64,000 nucleotides of DNA from Aphrophora alni. Lineage: Eukaryota; Arthropoda; Insecta; Hemiptera; Aphrophoridae. The DNA lies in assembly GCA_963513935.1 (NCBI GenBank), contig OY740769.1, positions 34,499,120 through 34,563,119 on the forward strand, given 5' to 3'. The notes beneath the pieces were generated by a model, which was not told the origin of the DNA, made no database searches, and worked only from the letters and a program-made list of their open reading frames with translations. Positions within the stretch are counted from its first letter, which is position 1. Each line of letters begins with the position of its first letter. The position numbers and the translations under genes are program-made. This document shows, piece by piece, positions 37,014-48,989 of this stretch.

Positions 37014-37067
37014 CTGAGTGATGAGTGCAATAGCCAAGGCGTAGGAAAAGCCACTCTCTGGTGACAT
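37014..37067 (-). CDS. gene 2 exon 1: signal-peptide exon
   Basis: This exon has 18 codons, MSPESGFSYALAIALITQ, ending CAG with donor gttcgtaa, phase 0. Exon length, phase and final Gln are identical to the first exons of genes 1, 3 and 4. The N terminus is not basic, unlike the others, so the signal peptide is weaker unless the 75-nt exon is included. A TATATAT box lies 54 bp upstream, at the same spacing as in genes 3 and 4. Confidence 0.72.
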
Positions 37068-37114
37068 GTCAGCTGCACTGGTGATCTATGCCGTATCTTC
37101 AATTAGCATGCACC

Positions 37115-37121
37115 ATATATA
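37115..37121 (-). promoter_or_regulatory. TATA box, gene 2
   Basis: TATATAT on the minus strand, about 50 bp before the exon 1 ATG, matching the 56-62 bp seen in genes 3 and 4. Confidence 0.5.
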
Positions 37122-37689
37122 GATAAACTTTGTTACAGATTTTAACCTGATTTCACGTTCTGTTAAGAGATAATTTACGTATGTGATAAAGCACAATGGC
37201 ATTGTGGAGTGTGTAGATATGATATGGTAGGAGATATTAAGCGCGTAGTAAAAGGTTTCTAGTAGTAATCATTTGTTCGTCAACTTACCTCCTAGCTTTT
37301 ATTTTAAGTGAGTGATATGTACGATAGTGAATGTTAACGAATTTCCGTTAGTACCTTATAAAATGAAACATTGTGTTATTTATAAATTATGGTAATTATA
37401 TTATTAGGCTATCTCACTGCAAGTTTTCAATATATTAGAAGGTGTGATTTTTTTTCTACAGAGAATGACTACGTTAAACAACGAATTAAGTATAAACTGT
37501 TATCGGATTACTTATGTCAATTTAAACAATCTAAGACTGTTATGACAATATCGTCAATGTAATGTTGTTGAACGTTAGTGTATACAAATGTTCATTGTGT
37601 GTTTATATTTCACGTCATATCTCGTCAATATTGTATTAACAAAACGTACTTTTGTAATAGAAAGATGAGCTTAATAATTTTAAAAAAAT

Positions 37690-38010
37690 AACTTAAATAG
37701 ATGGAAATGTCTTTAGAATTTTCTCCATAACGTTTGAATGGTTAAGATCTTCTGTTAAATATAAAAACAGGTCTTTTGAATTGTATAGATAATTTGTAAT
37801 TGTTAATAAAGTCTGGTGAATATATAAAGGCCTTGATTACTTTTGAAAAGAGAAGAAGACATTTAACTTAACTTAACTTTTGTTTAATAACATAACTATA
37901 ACCTAATGAATAGACAAGACAACTTTTTGAATCGACAAGAAGATTTTTTCTTTCCTTTAGATCCCATTTTGAATAGAGAATAGTCTACGAGTATTCAAGG
38001 TGCTGAAAAG
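37690..38010. repeat. degenerate tandem array, left part
   Basis: Recurrent TTTTGAATTGTATAG and TAAAAAGGCCTTT-like phrases, the same units as at 39080-39900. The two parts are separated by about 1 kb of unrelated sequence. Confidence 0.45.
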
Positions 38011-38089
38011 AAACTACATCTCCCTCATACTTTAAAAATTATTTTAAATATTTGTATTTTTGTGGCAGTGTCTTTAGTGAATAGGGCAA

Positions 38090-38230
38090 AGGATTGCGTT
38101 TTTTTAAATTGTGGTGATTGGGGGTTGCGGTTACATGACTTGGTCATTGAAACATCGTATTGTATATATGTATTGCACAAATGAAGTGGTTTTTGTGGAG
38201 GATTGTGTTTTAATTCATTTGGTGATGGGG
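38090..38230 (+). mobile_element. Penelope-terminus-like fragment
   Basis: GACTTGGTCATTGAAACATCG and GTGTTTTAATTCATTTGGTG match the right arm of the hairpin at 18036-18302. The left arm is missing. The Pro-rich frame on the other strand is an artefact of this repeat. Confidence 0.6.
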
Positions 38231-39079
38231 GTGGAGGTTTCTTACAAATTTCAAATAGCACGTATATGTTAGTGGTAACTCATTTTAAACGTCTCTGTGA
38301 ATCAAGAAGTTCGACATAAAGAAAATTAAATTGTGACCATTTAAAACAATTGGCAGCCAAAAGAGTTAATTTATTTCCGACACTAGATTGGTATAACACG
38401 ATCGACTCAGAAGGCAAGACAAGCGATTTTTCACTTGAATGTACAAGTGCTGGTTTATTGCTTCAAATCATGACCTGCTTTTGTAGGAAATCCCTTAAAA
38501 TCGGTATTTAAGAGAACAGAATGCAGAAGATAAACAAACCAAACTTTTAAAACGTTTTTGAACAAAAACACTGTTTTACTGCATGGAGATACAGAAAGAA
38601 GAATTTAAACATTTAATATGAGTTAAGAACACACTAATGTCATACAAAGACATGTACCGTACCAACCTAGCTTCGTAAATAATAACTCTTTTGACCGCCT
38701 TTTTTGTTTTGGGTGGTCAGATTTTAATTTTCTTTGCGCCATTTTTCTTATCTCATAGAGACGTTTAAATGAGATATCACAAACTTATACATCCCATTAA
38801 CAATGTTTTAATATTTTCCAACCCTCAGCTCCACTCCAGCCCCAATCCACAGCCCGCACAATTAAAACACCTAAATTTGTTTTTTTCGATTTCCCTACTC
38901 TCAAACACAAACAGAGATTACAGCAAACACAAAATTTAATATTTAAAATATTTTCAAAAAATAAGAGGGGGTGGTAGTTTCTTTTCAGTCACCTGGTATA
39001 TAAAATACTTTTGGAATTATAAGATAAATAATGAATAGTCCTTCCTGTTCATTAAACAAAACTATATTAAATTACATCC

Positions 39080-39537
39080 TTAAAAATTAAAAAACAAAAT
39101 AGCTCTTTGAATAGATAGAAAGGCCTTTTTAATTGTATTGTTAAATTTTGAATAGCTTAGATAGCCTTTTGAATACATAAAAAAATCTTTTGAATACATT
39201 GTAATCTGTATAATATAAAAAAAAAACCCTTTTCGATACTTTAATTTTGAATATTCAAGATATTAATAGTCAATAGATAAAAATGACTTATGAATTGTAT
39301 TGTACCCTGTAGGAGAGATGAAAAGCCTTTAAAATTTCATTGTTATATTTTTAATAATGAAGATAATCTATTGAATAAATTTAAAAATCTGTTGAATAGT
39401 ATAGTTAAATTTTGAATAGTCAAGATAGCTTGTTAATCAGATAAAAAGTCATTTTGAATTTTTTGTAAGCTGTTGTTGAAGAGATTAAAAAACCTTTCGA
39501 ATTGCATAGTTATATTTTGAAAAGTTAAGATAGGCTG

Positions 39538-39580
<43 letters not shown>

Positions 39581-39900
39581 CTTTTCTAGATAACATTTTG
39601 ACTTGACTAAAACGTCTTTTGAAAAGACAAAACGGTATATTAAATACTCCAGAATTATAGATCCATTTTTGAATTCATATTATCGCCTGTTTAATTAATA
39701 AAAATGCCTATTGAATTATATCTATTGCATTTTAATTGTTAAAACTATTTTTAACTAATGAGATATTATTTTGCCGTTACAATACATACTCTTGCGTTTA
39801 ATTGGTTACCTTTTGAATTAACAATATAATTCAATAGGTGACGTGAACTCCCAAATGATCTAGATAACCTTTTGAAGATGACAAAGAAATTGTGGAATAA
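39080..39900. repeat. degenerate tandem array, right part (about 80-bp period)
   Basis: Phrases such as TTTTGAATAGTCAAGATAGC, TTGAATTGTATTGT and GATAAAAAGCCTTT recur at roughly 80-bp spacing with heavy divergence. Interrupted by a TA tract at 39539-39577. Confidence 0.55.
39539..39577. repeat. (TA)n microsatellite
   Basis: Pure TA alternation, about 39 bp. Confidence 0.95.
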
Positions 39901-40269
39901 ACAGTGTGACTGTTTAGGTTATCAAGGTGGACATTAGATTTTTTGTCAATTTTTATAAACATTGACATCAGATTACATTGTAGACCCTACTGTATATTGA
40001 TAAATATATTTATGTGATCTTTTATCGCACAATGTATACGATAAGGTGGAGGTATTCTCAGATATTAATTAAATATTTATTCCCCATTCTTGAATCATTT
40101 AAATTGATTAAATTTATGGTGGTTTTTAATTACTGATCTTTTCATCATTAATATACGAGAACATTGTCAAAAAAGGTTAAACAATAATTATAAATTTAAA
40201 TAATTAATTTATATTGTAAAATTTTAAATACTCTTATACACAATAGTAAAATTAAACAACATTTTGTAG

Positions 40270-41000
40270 CTGTTCTCATAATAAAGTAAGCTACTTATGT
40301 ACTCGTGAATTGTTTTGGGTTGCACGAATAGTTATGCTACCCAAGTTTAGATAACCTGAATCGTTATTACTTTTCAATTGGTTTGGACAGCACTTATAAG
40401 TTAACTTACTCATAGAAGAATTTTGATATACTAACAATAGTAGTTTTGCTACTCCTGAACTGATCTGGGTAGTGCAGATAGTTTAACTATCTTTCTTATA
40501 CATTTGATTAGTTATGCAACTGCAATTTTGATTTAGCTACGTATGTAAAGATTTGTTAATTAATGATAATAACTATGCTACTCCTGAACTAGTTTGAACT
40601 GGTTTGATGGGGCAGATAAATACCTTATTTTTGCCCGGATTTAAATAAAGTTGATACTTATTTTACTTAAGCACGGATAATAATAAAGCGAATTGTTGAA
40701 AGCACGGATGATTTTTCACAGAAGGAATAGTTATGATAGTCTTGGACATATTTAGAAAATGTGGATAGTTAAGTTAGTTGTTTACGGATTTGGACAACGC
40801 GGGTTATACTAGCTTGTAGGAATTTTAATATTGCAAATATTTATATTAGTTAAACACGGGTTTTAACAACGAAGATAATTACACCAGCGTGGCACAGATT
40901 TTAATAGCGAATATAATAATTATGTTATCCGTATATGAATTTAGAAAACGCGGATTTGACGTATTGATTTCTATACTAAATGTTAATAAAGTGACACGTT
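40270..41000. repeat. degenerate tandem repeat with CTACTCCTGAACT motif
   Basis: TTATGCTACTCCTGAACTG-type phrases recur near 40300, 40450 and 40570. The later part repeats CACGGAT..TTAATAACGAAGATAATTA-like phrases. Old and diverged. Confidence 0.45.
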
Positions 41001-42029
41001 ATGAAATAATAAATTGCTGATAAATCATGCGTACAACGTTTGTTTACTGTCTGAATGACCTAGAGAACTGTACAAGCCAATGATAGAATGTTATGTGCTC
41101 TATCTGGTGGCAAACGCTGAAACAGATTTGATAAGGTTTACGTATTAAAATGATCGAGTTTTTGTTTTTATAAGATTTGATAATTGTATTTGGAACACTT
41201 GTAATTGCTCTAACAAAAGATCGACTAGTCAGCATTTTGACGAGTCGGAGTTTTGCCACTTTCTTTTTTGCTAAGACTGAAGTCAATTTTTTACTATATA
41301 ACAAACATTTACAAATATACATTTGCAAAAGAGTTTTTTTTTAACGTTTATAATAAAATCGTATTAATTTACTTTAAAATCTTTTTCAATATTTTTAAAC
41401 CGTTTATCTGATCATGTAATAAAATATAAATGTTTTAGTTGTATGAATGATTTCTTTCTAAATCGACTAAAGGATGTATTTTATTTTCACATTGTTTTCC
41501 TAATAGACATGTCTCAGCCTTAGAAAACAATTGTCATAATACCAAATTTGGTAAAAACAAAGCAACAATGTAACAGCTAGAGCAAAACATCAGAAAAAAC
41601 AAATTTGTACATGATATTGTAAAACAAACTGGTGTAGGCTACCAAATTTCATCAAAACCAGATATTTCGTTCAAAACTTATCGTATGGATGTTGCAGTAA
41701 CGTATTTGAAAACTAATGGATCCTTCAATTTTCATTTATTGACTGCTTGGGTGAAAATTTCAAGACTTTTTCTGTTTACAAAGATAGATCTGTCTTTATT
41801 CATTATTTAAAAAGAAATCAAATTAGATTATAGAACAAAAATAGTAGTCACAAAATATGAAGAATCAAAACTATATAAACATAAATTTATTTCTTGAAAT
41901 TTAATTAGTTTTTTTAAAGTTAGTTAATTCGGGATAACAATTTCTTCATGATAACTTATTTTATATTTTTTGTTGTTTAAAAGCAAAAAATCTCTCTCTT
42001 ATCATCACTTTATGAAAAAGGAATAAAAC

Positions 42030-42245
42030 ATAAAATCAATGTCCTTGACCTTGACCTTGTGTACTCTACTAACGTAAGAGTCGGAAGAAAACAAGAGTTG
42101 TTCAAGAGAGACTTGAGGAAAAGATAAAATAGGGGAATCCAGCCAAAAACACATAGATCCAGCTAACTTCCCTTGAGATTGCCAACCCATATACTCACTA
42201 AAGTACCATATATGCCACCGGTACCGGTTACATGATATTTGATTG
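42030..42245 (+). repeat. SINE-like interspersed repeat, copy C
   Basis: Order of blocks: CCTTGACCTTGACCTTG, GAGTCGGAAGAAAACAAGAG, ATAGATCCAGCTAACTTCCC, GAGATTGCCAACCCATATAC. This is the clearest copy of the family in the window. Confidence 0.65.
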
Positions 42246-44394
42246 AAACTCTCTATGGTCAATCAAATGTTAGATTCACTTACCGGTACACCAAAAGTTT
42301 GAAAATTCTAATTTTCTGATACAAAAACAAAAGAAGCTTACAAACTTATCAAACAGGGAATATAGCTGAAAGAGGGGTCGTCATCACACACAGAATATTA
42401 TGCCTGGCCGGTACCTGCCGTGGCCAACCGCATGAGTTGTTTCAATTGATCAAAGTTTCATTTATTAATATGATAGTTTAAAATAAAATCTCTAATATAT
42501 ATTTATTCTACACTTAATCAGAAAAAATATGAGACCAAACAATGTATAATTTACTTTAATACAGTGCAAAATCAACAATTGTTGCTACAAAATTAATAGC
42601 AGTATGATCACTAATAGGTGTGAATAAACAACACTATTGTTTATCTTTATCGAAAAATATGTACGATTTTAATGAAATGAAGGAGCACAATATAATGATA
42701 ATAGTATATAACATAAGTTGTACTATGTTATTTACATTTTGATAAACTGTCTATGAATAAATATGTATAAAAAGCATTTAAACAATTTATTTTTTGTAAT
42801 TTTAACATTTTCTCATCTAAGCTAGAGTAACATAGAGAATAATGTTGAAAAGAGAAAAAATACCTACTAATATTGAAAATGTAACAAATATTAAAAAAAA
42901 TGCAAAAAACATATATTTCTATTTACAAACATTGTGATAAAGAGTGCATTAAATAACATTTAGTACTATCTAGTAAAAGTTAAGATTCTCAAAATCAATA
43001 GAACTAGATTAATATTCTACAAAGTACAGTACTAATAGTCACTCATTTTTTAATAAACATTGTTGATTTTGGGCTACAATTCAGTAAATTTAATGTTGTT
43101 TGGTCTCTTTTTTTTGTAATTATGTGTCGAATAAAAATATATTATAGATTTTATTTTCAAATATCAAATCAAATCAAATAAATTAAAGTTTTATAAAGTG
43201 AAGCCCAGTAGGTGACTCAAACTGGTGGCTTGGGGGGTAGGCCACCAATATGTGTGGCGTATATTCGCATGTATAAGAGAAGCGACCCTTAGTTCAACCG
43301 CATTTACAGATTGATAATAGTATAAATATAAGCATCAAAATTCGTACTTTTCACGACTTCAGGATCAATTTTTCTTATTTAATAACATTTTGGTAAAATA
43401 TAAAATTTATTAATGCTTTGAAGACAACATAAATTACTATATTTACAATATGGGTAAAAAAATTTATTTTGCACTCATTACGTAATAAACAGAAGATTTA
43501 GTAATTTGTACTTCCTTAGTTCACTTCTGATTATTATTTCAAAATACAAATAACGAATTCGTATTCATATATTCTAACATAATCACTATGATAAATCACA
43601 TTAAATGCAGTTGATGATCAACCTAATACGACCTATAAACGTCTTTTAACTTAGTTTATACTATAGACATTAATATCAGTGGATTAATGTAATAAAATAA
43701 TTGTATTAGATTACATATATTTACTCATAAGCCTAGTCATTTGTCTAAAACATGAAACAAATTAAAGAAAGAATATTCAACAGTTAATGAAAAACCAAGA
43801 AAAAAAAAAAAAAAAGATATGATATGATTTATTATGATATGTTCCATGATTTCCTCTGTAATTCTTTACTAGTACAAAACCTTTGATAAACCTAACTATA
43901 AATATTAGGCCGAAACCTCATATACAAATAAATAAGTCACATCTCTCAAATCACAAAATACTAAATGAAATAAAAAATATTAAGGTCGATTTCAAATCAA
44001 ATTTGAAACGCAATATAACTAGATACTAAATGCTTAATACCAAAATACAAAAATCAGCTTATTATAACCTACTCCCTAAAAAAACATAGCTCAATATGCT
44101 CCAATGAGATATCTCCTAAATATTCGAAACAAATTATATTAGCAACATTTTGTGATACTTTTGTTATTTAAATATTTTCTGGTAAGTTTTATTTTTAAAA
44201 TTCAGAAATCATTTAAAGAGAAAAGTATAAATTTGTAATATGATATTTATTTTATTTATTATATAATGTTCAATAAGTAAAGATATTGAATGTATTGTAA
44301 CATATTGGGTAAAACTGTACTAAATATATTTATTGTTAAGGCATTGAACTATTGATCTTGGAGAGGCGTATCTCAATTGCATAAGACGTTTTTA

Positions 44395-44530
44395 TAGATT
44401 TTATAATTCAGTTGCAGAAAGTTTTTGTAGCTGTAAACAACTAAAGATGACATTTAGTAATTGAAACGACATTTTGTTGGAAATCAAATGTCTTTATTTC
44501 ATTTAGTTTTTGCGTTTTCAACACGTATTT
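44395..44530 (+). mobile_element. Penelope-terminus-like fragment
   Basis: Contains AAGATGACATTTAGTAATTG followed by AAACGACATTTTGTTGG, then a TTTATTTCATTTAG tail, parallel to the right arm at 18220-18302. Confidence 0.45.
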
Positions 44531-45699
44531 TTCATTCTAAAAGGAATCACACTCAATATTGAATTTACGTTTCATAAAACCATATCAATTAACCACGTGT
44601 CATATTTACTTATACTAGTTAATAGAAGATGAAACCTACGTACATAGTGTAGTGTGCGATATGTGATTTTACGTAACGTCCATTAATGGTACAAAAAATA
44701 ACTCCTTTTTTAGCTTAGATCAAATGTATGTAAACAACACTCGTGGCATGTCTTTAAAAATAGGTTTCAACTTATTTTACATACAAGGTTTGATTTTTGC
44801 GTACCATCAAACTTCCTTTTATTAGAAAAATACATAAATAGTAAAAGTTACACAGTGTTGCCCAAGTTTTTATTACTTGTATTTAAAATTTGTTTTAAAG
44901 AATTTGTAGATGACCTAATTATAACGCTCCTAAATAACATACGCTCTCTTACATATTTTGCAGAAAATTCTATCTATATCAGCTTCAAAGTTAATTTATT
45001 GTTGCATAACGAATGTAAAGAATAAGAAATATGTATTCAATTAGAAAAAAATGTTGTACGATTTAATAAATTATTTATTAATTACAGTAAATTGTTTTAA
45101 AAGCAAAGAGATAAGGCTGATGATGAAAGATAAGTGAAAAGTGATGAAATTTATATACCTGTTCTTGAAAACCCATTTTGAAGTAATCAATGTTCCTATA
45201 CAGAGGATTTAATACATGGAAGTTTAGAAAAATAAATGTTTAAATATTTACAAAGCGTAGTGGATAATTCTAAAACCATTCAGTGATTTAAAGTTGGAAA
45301 CTGTAAACACATTATTGACAACCTCCCATTTCCAATTATCTATAGAGTAAAATTTATACCGATTTGAATACGCTATTTATTATCTTGAAATTTAAAATGA
45401 CGGGTATCCTGCTGAAGATATTTAATTTTTTTATATCTCAACCTAAACACTTACAGGAATAAAGTTCTTAATTATATCTAGACTTGTTTATCATTGTATT
45501 AAACAAACACAAAAATGGATAATCTAAAATAAAAGCATTTAGTAAAGTGCAAACAGTATTGTTATTGATAAATAAAGTAAAACATGTAGATTTGTATATA
45601 TTTTAATTTACATGTTAAAACTAAATGTAGTAAAGCAAACTTAACAATGTTTAAAAGGAACAAACTGATCAAATTAGAAAAATAAAAGTCAACATCACT

Positions 45700-46383
45700 T
45701 TAACAACTGCAGCAACTGCAACCGCAATTATTTGGAACTGGCGGTGCTGAGCAGTAGTTGCAAATAGATGGAAGTGCCGAAAAAGATTGAAAGGAGTACT
45801 TTGGAACCGGTTTGTCCATTATTAGTTCCAAAACGTTTGGTTTATGACAGTACGAGGAACCTTGTGGGGGGCAACATACAGGATCTGGTGGATCACAGCA
45901 CGCAGGAGGTGGTTGTTGGCAGCATGGTGGTTGCGAGCAGCACGGTGAAGCTGGATGTTCGACAAAGGTATCATAAAATTTTGGTGGCGTTATTTGATGA
46001 CAGCAAGCAGTTGGTGGTTGAGGACACCATACAGGTTCGGGTGCAGGACAGCATGGCGGAGCAGGTGGAGGGTAACATACAGGTTCGAGTGCAGGACAAC
46101 ACACAGGTGGGGGTTGATGATAATATATAGGTTCTTGCGCAGGGCAGCATACTGGGGCGGGTGGAGGACAATACGCAGGAGGTGCCTGAGGACAGCAAAC
46201 AGGTTCTGGTACAGGGGAGTATACAGGTGGTGGTTTGGAACAAATGTTTTCTTGTACGGAACAGCATACTGGTGGATAACATAAATTATTACATCCGTAG
46301 TTCCCAGGCTCGAAAAATGTAGAATGCTGACAACCGCAGTCTCCGTGTGAATAACCACAATTACAAGGCGATCCTTCAGATAA
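45700..46383 (-). CDS. gene 3 last exon: Cys/Pro-rich secreted protein
   Basis: Opens after a TTATTTACAG acceptor with LSEGSPCNCGYSHGDCGC, phase 0, and runs 227 codons to TAA at 45700. Joined to exon 1 at 49977 it gives a 245-residue precursor whose signal peptide is completed as ALICLLQLSEG. The first 130 residues are dominated by PPP(A/V)xCCPxPEPV units. The tail has a less repetitive segment (NVLELIMDKPVPKYSFQSF) and ends NNCGCSCCSC. Cys is near 18% in the C-terminal 134 residues. The same LSEG opening begins the last exon of gene 5, marking close paralogues. Family function unknown; extracellular structural role inferred. Overlapping frames on both strands are compositional shadows. Its poly(A) signal may be an ATTAAA near 45603. 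Confidence 0.82.
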   Translation of the reverse strand, partial: LSEGSPCNCGYSHGDCGCQHSTFFEPGNYGCNNLCYPPVCCSVQENICSKPPPVYSPVPEPVCCPQAPPAYCPPPAPVCCPAQEPIYYHQPPPVCCPALEPVCYPPPAPPCCPAPEPVWCPQPPTACCHQITPPKFYDTFVEHPASPCCSQPPCCQQPPPACCDPPDPVCCPPQGSSYCHKPNVLELIMDKPVPKYSFQSFSALPSICNYCSAPPVPNNCGCSCCSC

Positions 46384-46388
46384 CTGTA

Positions 46389-46421
<33 letters not shown>
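46389..46421. repeat. (AAT)n microsatellite at the gene 3 splice acceptor
   Basis: Eleven AAT units on the plus strand give a TTA run immediately before the TTTACAG acceptor on the minus strand, so its length sets the pyrimidine and branch region. Confidence 0.95.
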
Positions 46422-46422
<1 letters not shown>

Positions 46423-48256
46423 TTATTAGTAATCAATTTTATTTATAACTAATACGACTTAAATTTATGAAATATACAGGGGTCTCATTGTATGTTACGG
46501 AATTTGTTTCCGAAGTACACCCTCTCTTGATTTTGATGGATTTTAGAAAAAGGCTTGTTATACAAAAGTAATGTTCACTTCTACCTATTATAGGGCGTAC
46601 TGCACTTCCTTGGTAGTTATTAGCAACCGATCGGGTATTCACATACTTTTGGTAAATCCGATAAACCGTTAAACGGCTTGGTAGGCCACAGTAAATTGTT
46701 CTGCAAACGTGTTACGGAATACAATTAAAGAAGCAAACACTTCCATCAAGCTTGCAACCACTCTTCTTTGTTTCAGAGTTAGTCTGATAATCGTTGTGTT
46801 CAACTATTCACTAGATACTAACCTACAAACCTAAGGTCAAGTGTTATAACTAGTTGCTAATTGTTGAACAGCGGTGGCCAAACAGCTGTGCAAGCAGTTA
46901 AATATGATGCATATTGTATTAATAAATTTTTTGTAACATCTAAGTGAATCATTGATAAATTATTGAATTTGTATAGAAATATTCCCTCTAAATTTTAAAA
47001 TTTTATCAAAAATCTTACAAATAATTAAAAAATTTTGTATTATTTTCAGTGTAAAGACTAAATTTATCTGTCCCTCCTTAAGGCTTCAAAAAATATATGT
47101 AAACACATATAAATAAATAAATCTTTTGTATTATTTTTAGTATGATAACTCAATTTATTGCACCTCCCTAAATCTTTTTTAAAAATAATACAAGTCAATC
47201 CAAATGTTGTCCCATGTTTATTCTTGTGAGATTTTTTAATTTTCCCTCCTAAAATTGGAAGTTTTTTTTTTTTAAACGTTGCTATTGTAGAAACTATGAA
47301 ACCACTTAAGCTATGGTTAATAGGGTCACATAAAAAGACAATAGCTTTGTATGACAATAAAGCGATTAAATTTCCCTCGTTTTTGTATTAAATCTGGGCT
47401 AAATTGAACTCTACAAATATTGTTTACTATCCTATACATTTTATTTACAAGCTTAAAAATACAATATTTTGTAGCCGCAGTAGTATAATCTATATATTTA
47501 TGAAATATTTAGTAATATTAAAAATTGGATGTTGAAAAACACAAAGAAATGCTGATAAACTTGAATGAATTTAAGAAATCCATTTACTAACACAAAGCTT
47601 CAAAGTGGAGTCATATTATTTATATATTTGGAATCATATATTTAGGTTATTAGAGTTTACAGGATTACATACAAAACTGAGTCATAACAGTCAACGAATT
47701 AGACAGTAAGAAAATCTAAATATTTAAAGTTTATATTAATACCGACTTATAAAACTCACTGAAGGGAACTTGAAAGCAATAATATCAGTGAACTGATTCC
47801 TATGGCCAAATACAAATAAAAAAAGCTTTACCCATTAGTTTTTCTAAGTATGATTTAGAATAAGATCAAGACAGAAGTTTAAGTCAAGATTTACAGATGT
47901 GGCAATATTATAGGTAATATTATATGTAAATGAAAATAAGAGAAAGTTAGTGTCAAATACAGAGTTTTAATTATCATGGAAGTGCTCAGTATTAATAAAG
48001 AAAGGAATTAATGAATTTTTCCCGCGAACTCATTACTGGAGAAAAACAGAGAGGAATTAACAAATAACAAACTTTTTTAGAGGTTATAGAATTGTACTAA
48101 AAATTACAGTTATTATTGCTTAAAAAAAAAAAATCAAGCTTCGTAATAAACAATAAACCACCTAAGGAAAAGATCAAAATAATCGTTTAGGCTGTTGGGT
48201 AAACACATCGGTGCATTTCATTTAAATTTTATAACTGCGAATAAGACAGAGGAGTT

Positions 48257-48989
48257 GGCGACAGTAAGAAGGTAGGGATTGACACTCGGTCTTAGATGGC
48301 GACATTAAGAAGGTAGGGATTGGCACTCGGTCTTAGATGGCGACAGTAAAAGGGTAGGGATTGACACTCGGTCTTAAATGGCGACACTAAGAGGATAGGG
48401 ATTGGCACTCGGTCTTACATGGCGACAGTAAGAAGGTAGGTATTGGCACTCGGTCTTAGATGGCGACAGTAAGAGGGTAGGGATTGGCACTCGGTCTTAG
48501 ATGGCGACAGTAAGAGGGTAGGGGTTGACACTCGGTCTTAAATGGCGACACTAAGAGGATAGGGATTGGCACTCGGTCTTAGATGGCGACAGTAAGAAGG
48601 TAGGGATTGGCACTCAGTCTTAGATGGCGACAGTAAGAGGGTAGGGATTGGCACTCGGTCTCAGATGGTGACAGTAAGAGGGTAGGGATTGGCACTCGGT
48701 CTTAGATGGCGACAGTAAGAGGGTAGGGATTGGCACTTGGTCTTAGATGGCGACAGTAAGAGGGTAGGGATTGGCACTCGGTCTTAGGTGGCGACATTAA
48801 GAAGGTAGGGATTGGCACTCGGTCTTAAATGGCGACAGTAAGAGGGTAGGGATTGGCACTCGGTCTTAGATAGCGACGTTAAGAAGGTAGGGATTGGCAC
48901 TCGGTCTTAGATGGCAACAGTAAGAGGGTAGGGATTGGCAGTCGGTCCTAGATGGCGACAGTAAGAAGGTAGGGATTGACACTCGGTCT
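48257..48989. repeat. 41-bp minisatellite, 18 copies
   Basis: Units GGCGACAGTAAGAGGGTAGG + GATTGGCACTCGGTCTTAGAT repeat 17.9 times with only scattered point changes and no indels. It is notably more GC-rich than the surroundings and lies in the gene 3 intron. Confidence 0.97.

Larger units (their letters stand above)
37125..45600. other. intergenic between genes 2 and 3
   Basis: An AT-rich 8.5-kb spacer. It holds degenerate tandem arrays (37690-39900 and 40270-41000), Penelope-terminus-like pieces (38090 and 44395), a SINE-like copy (42030) and a TA tract. A G-rich block at 43200-43320 (GGCTTGGGGGGTAGGCCACC) remains unexplained. No supported exon was seen. Confidence 0.5.

Noticed and set aside
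38025..38261. minus-strand frame with Pro run (KKPPPPSPNE)
   Set aside because: It falls on a repeat fragment matching the hairpin at 18036, not on a splice-flanked exon of the Cys/Pro family.
43200..43320. G-rich block possibly resembling a tRNA or SINE head
   Set aside because: No cloverleaf or paired A and B boxes could be made out by eye.
45768..46436. several overlapping frames on both strands of gene 3
   Set aside because: Shadows of a Cys/Pro-rich exon. Only the frame with the phase-0 acceptor and matching signal exon is supported.
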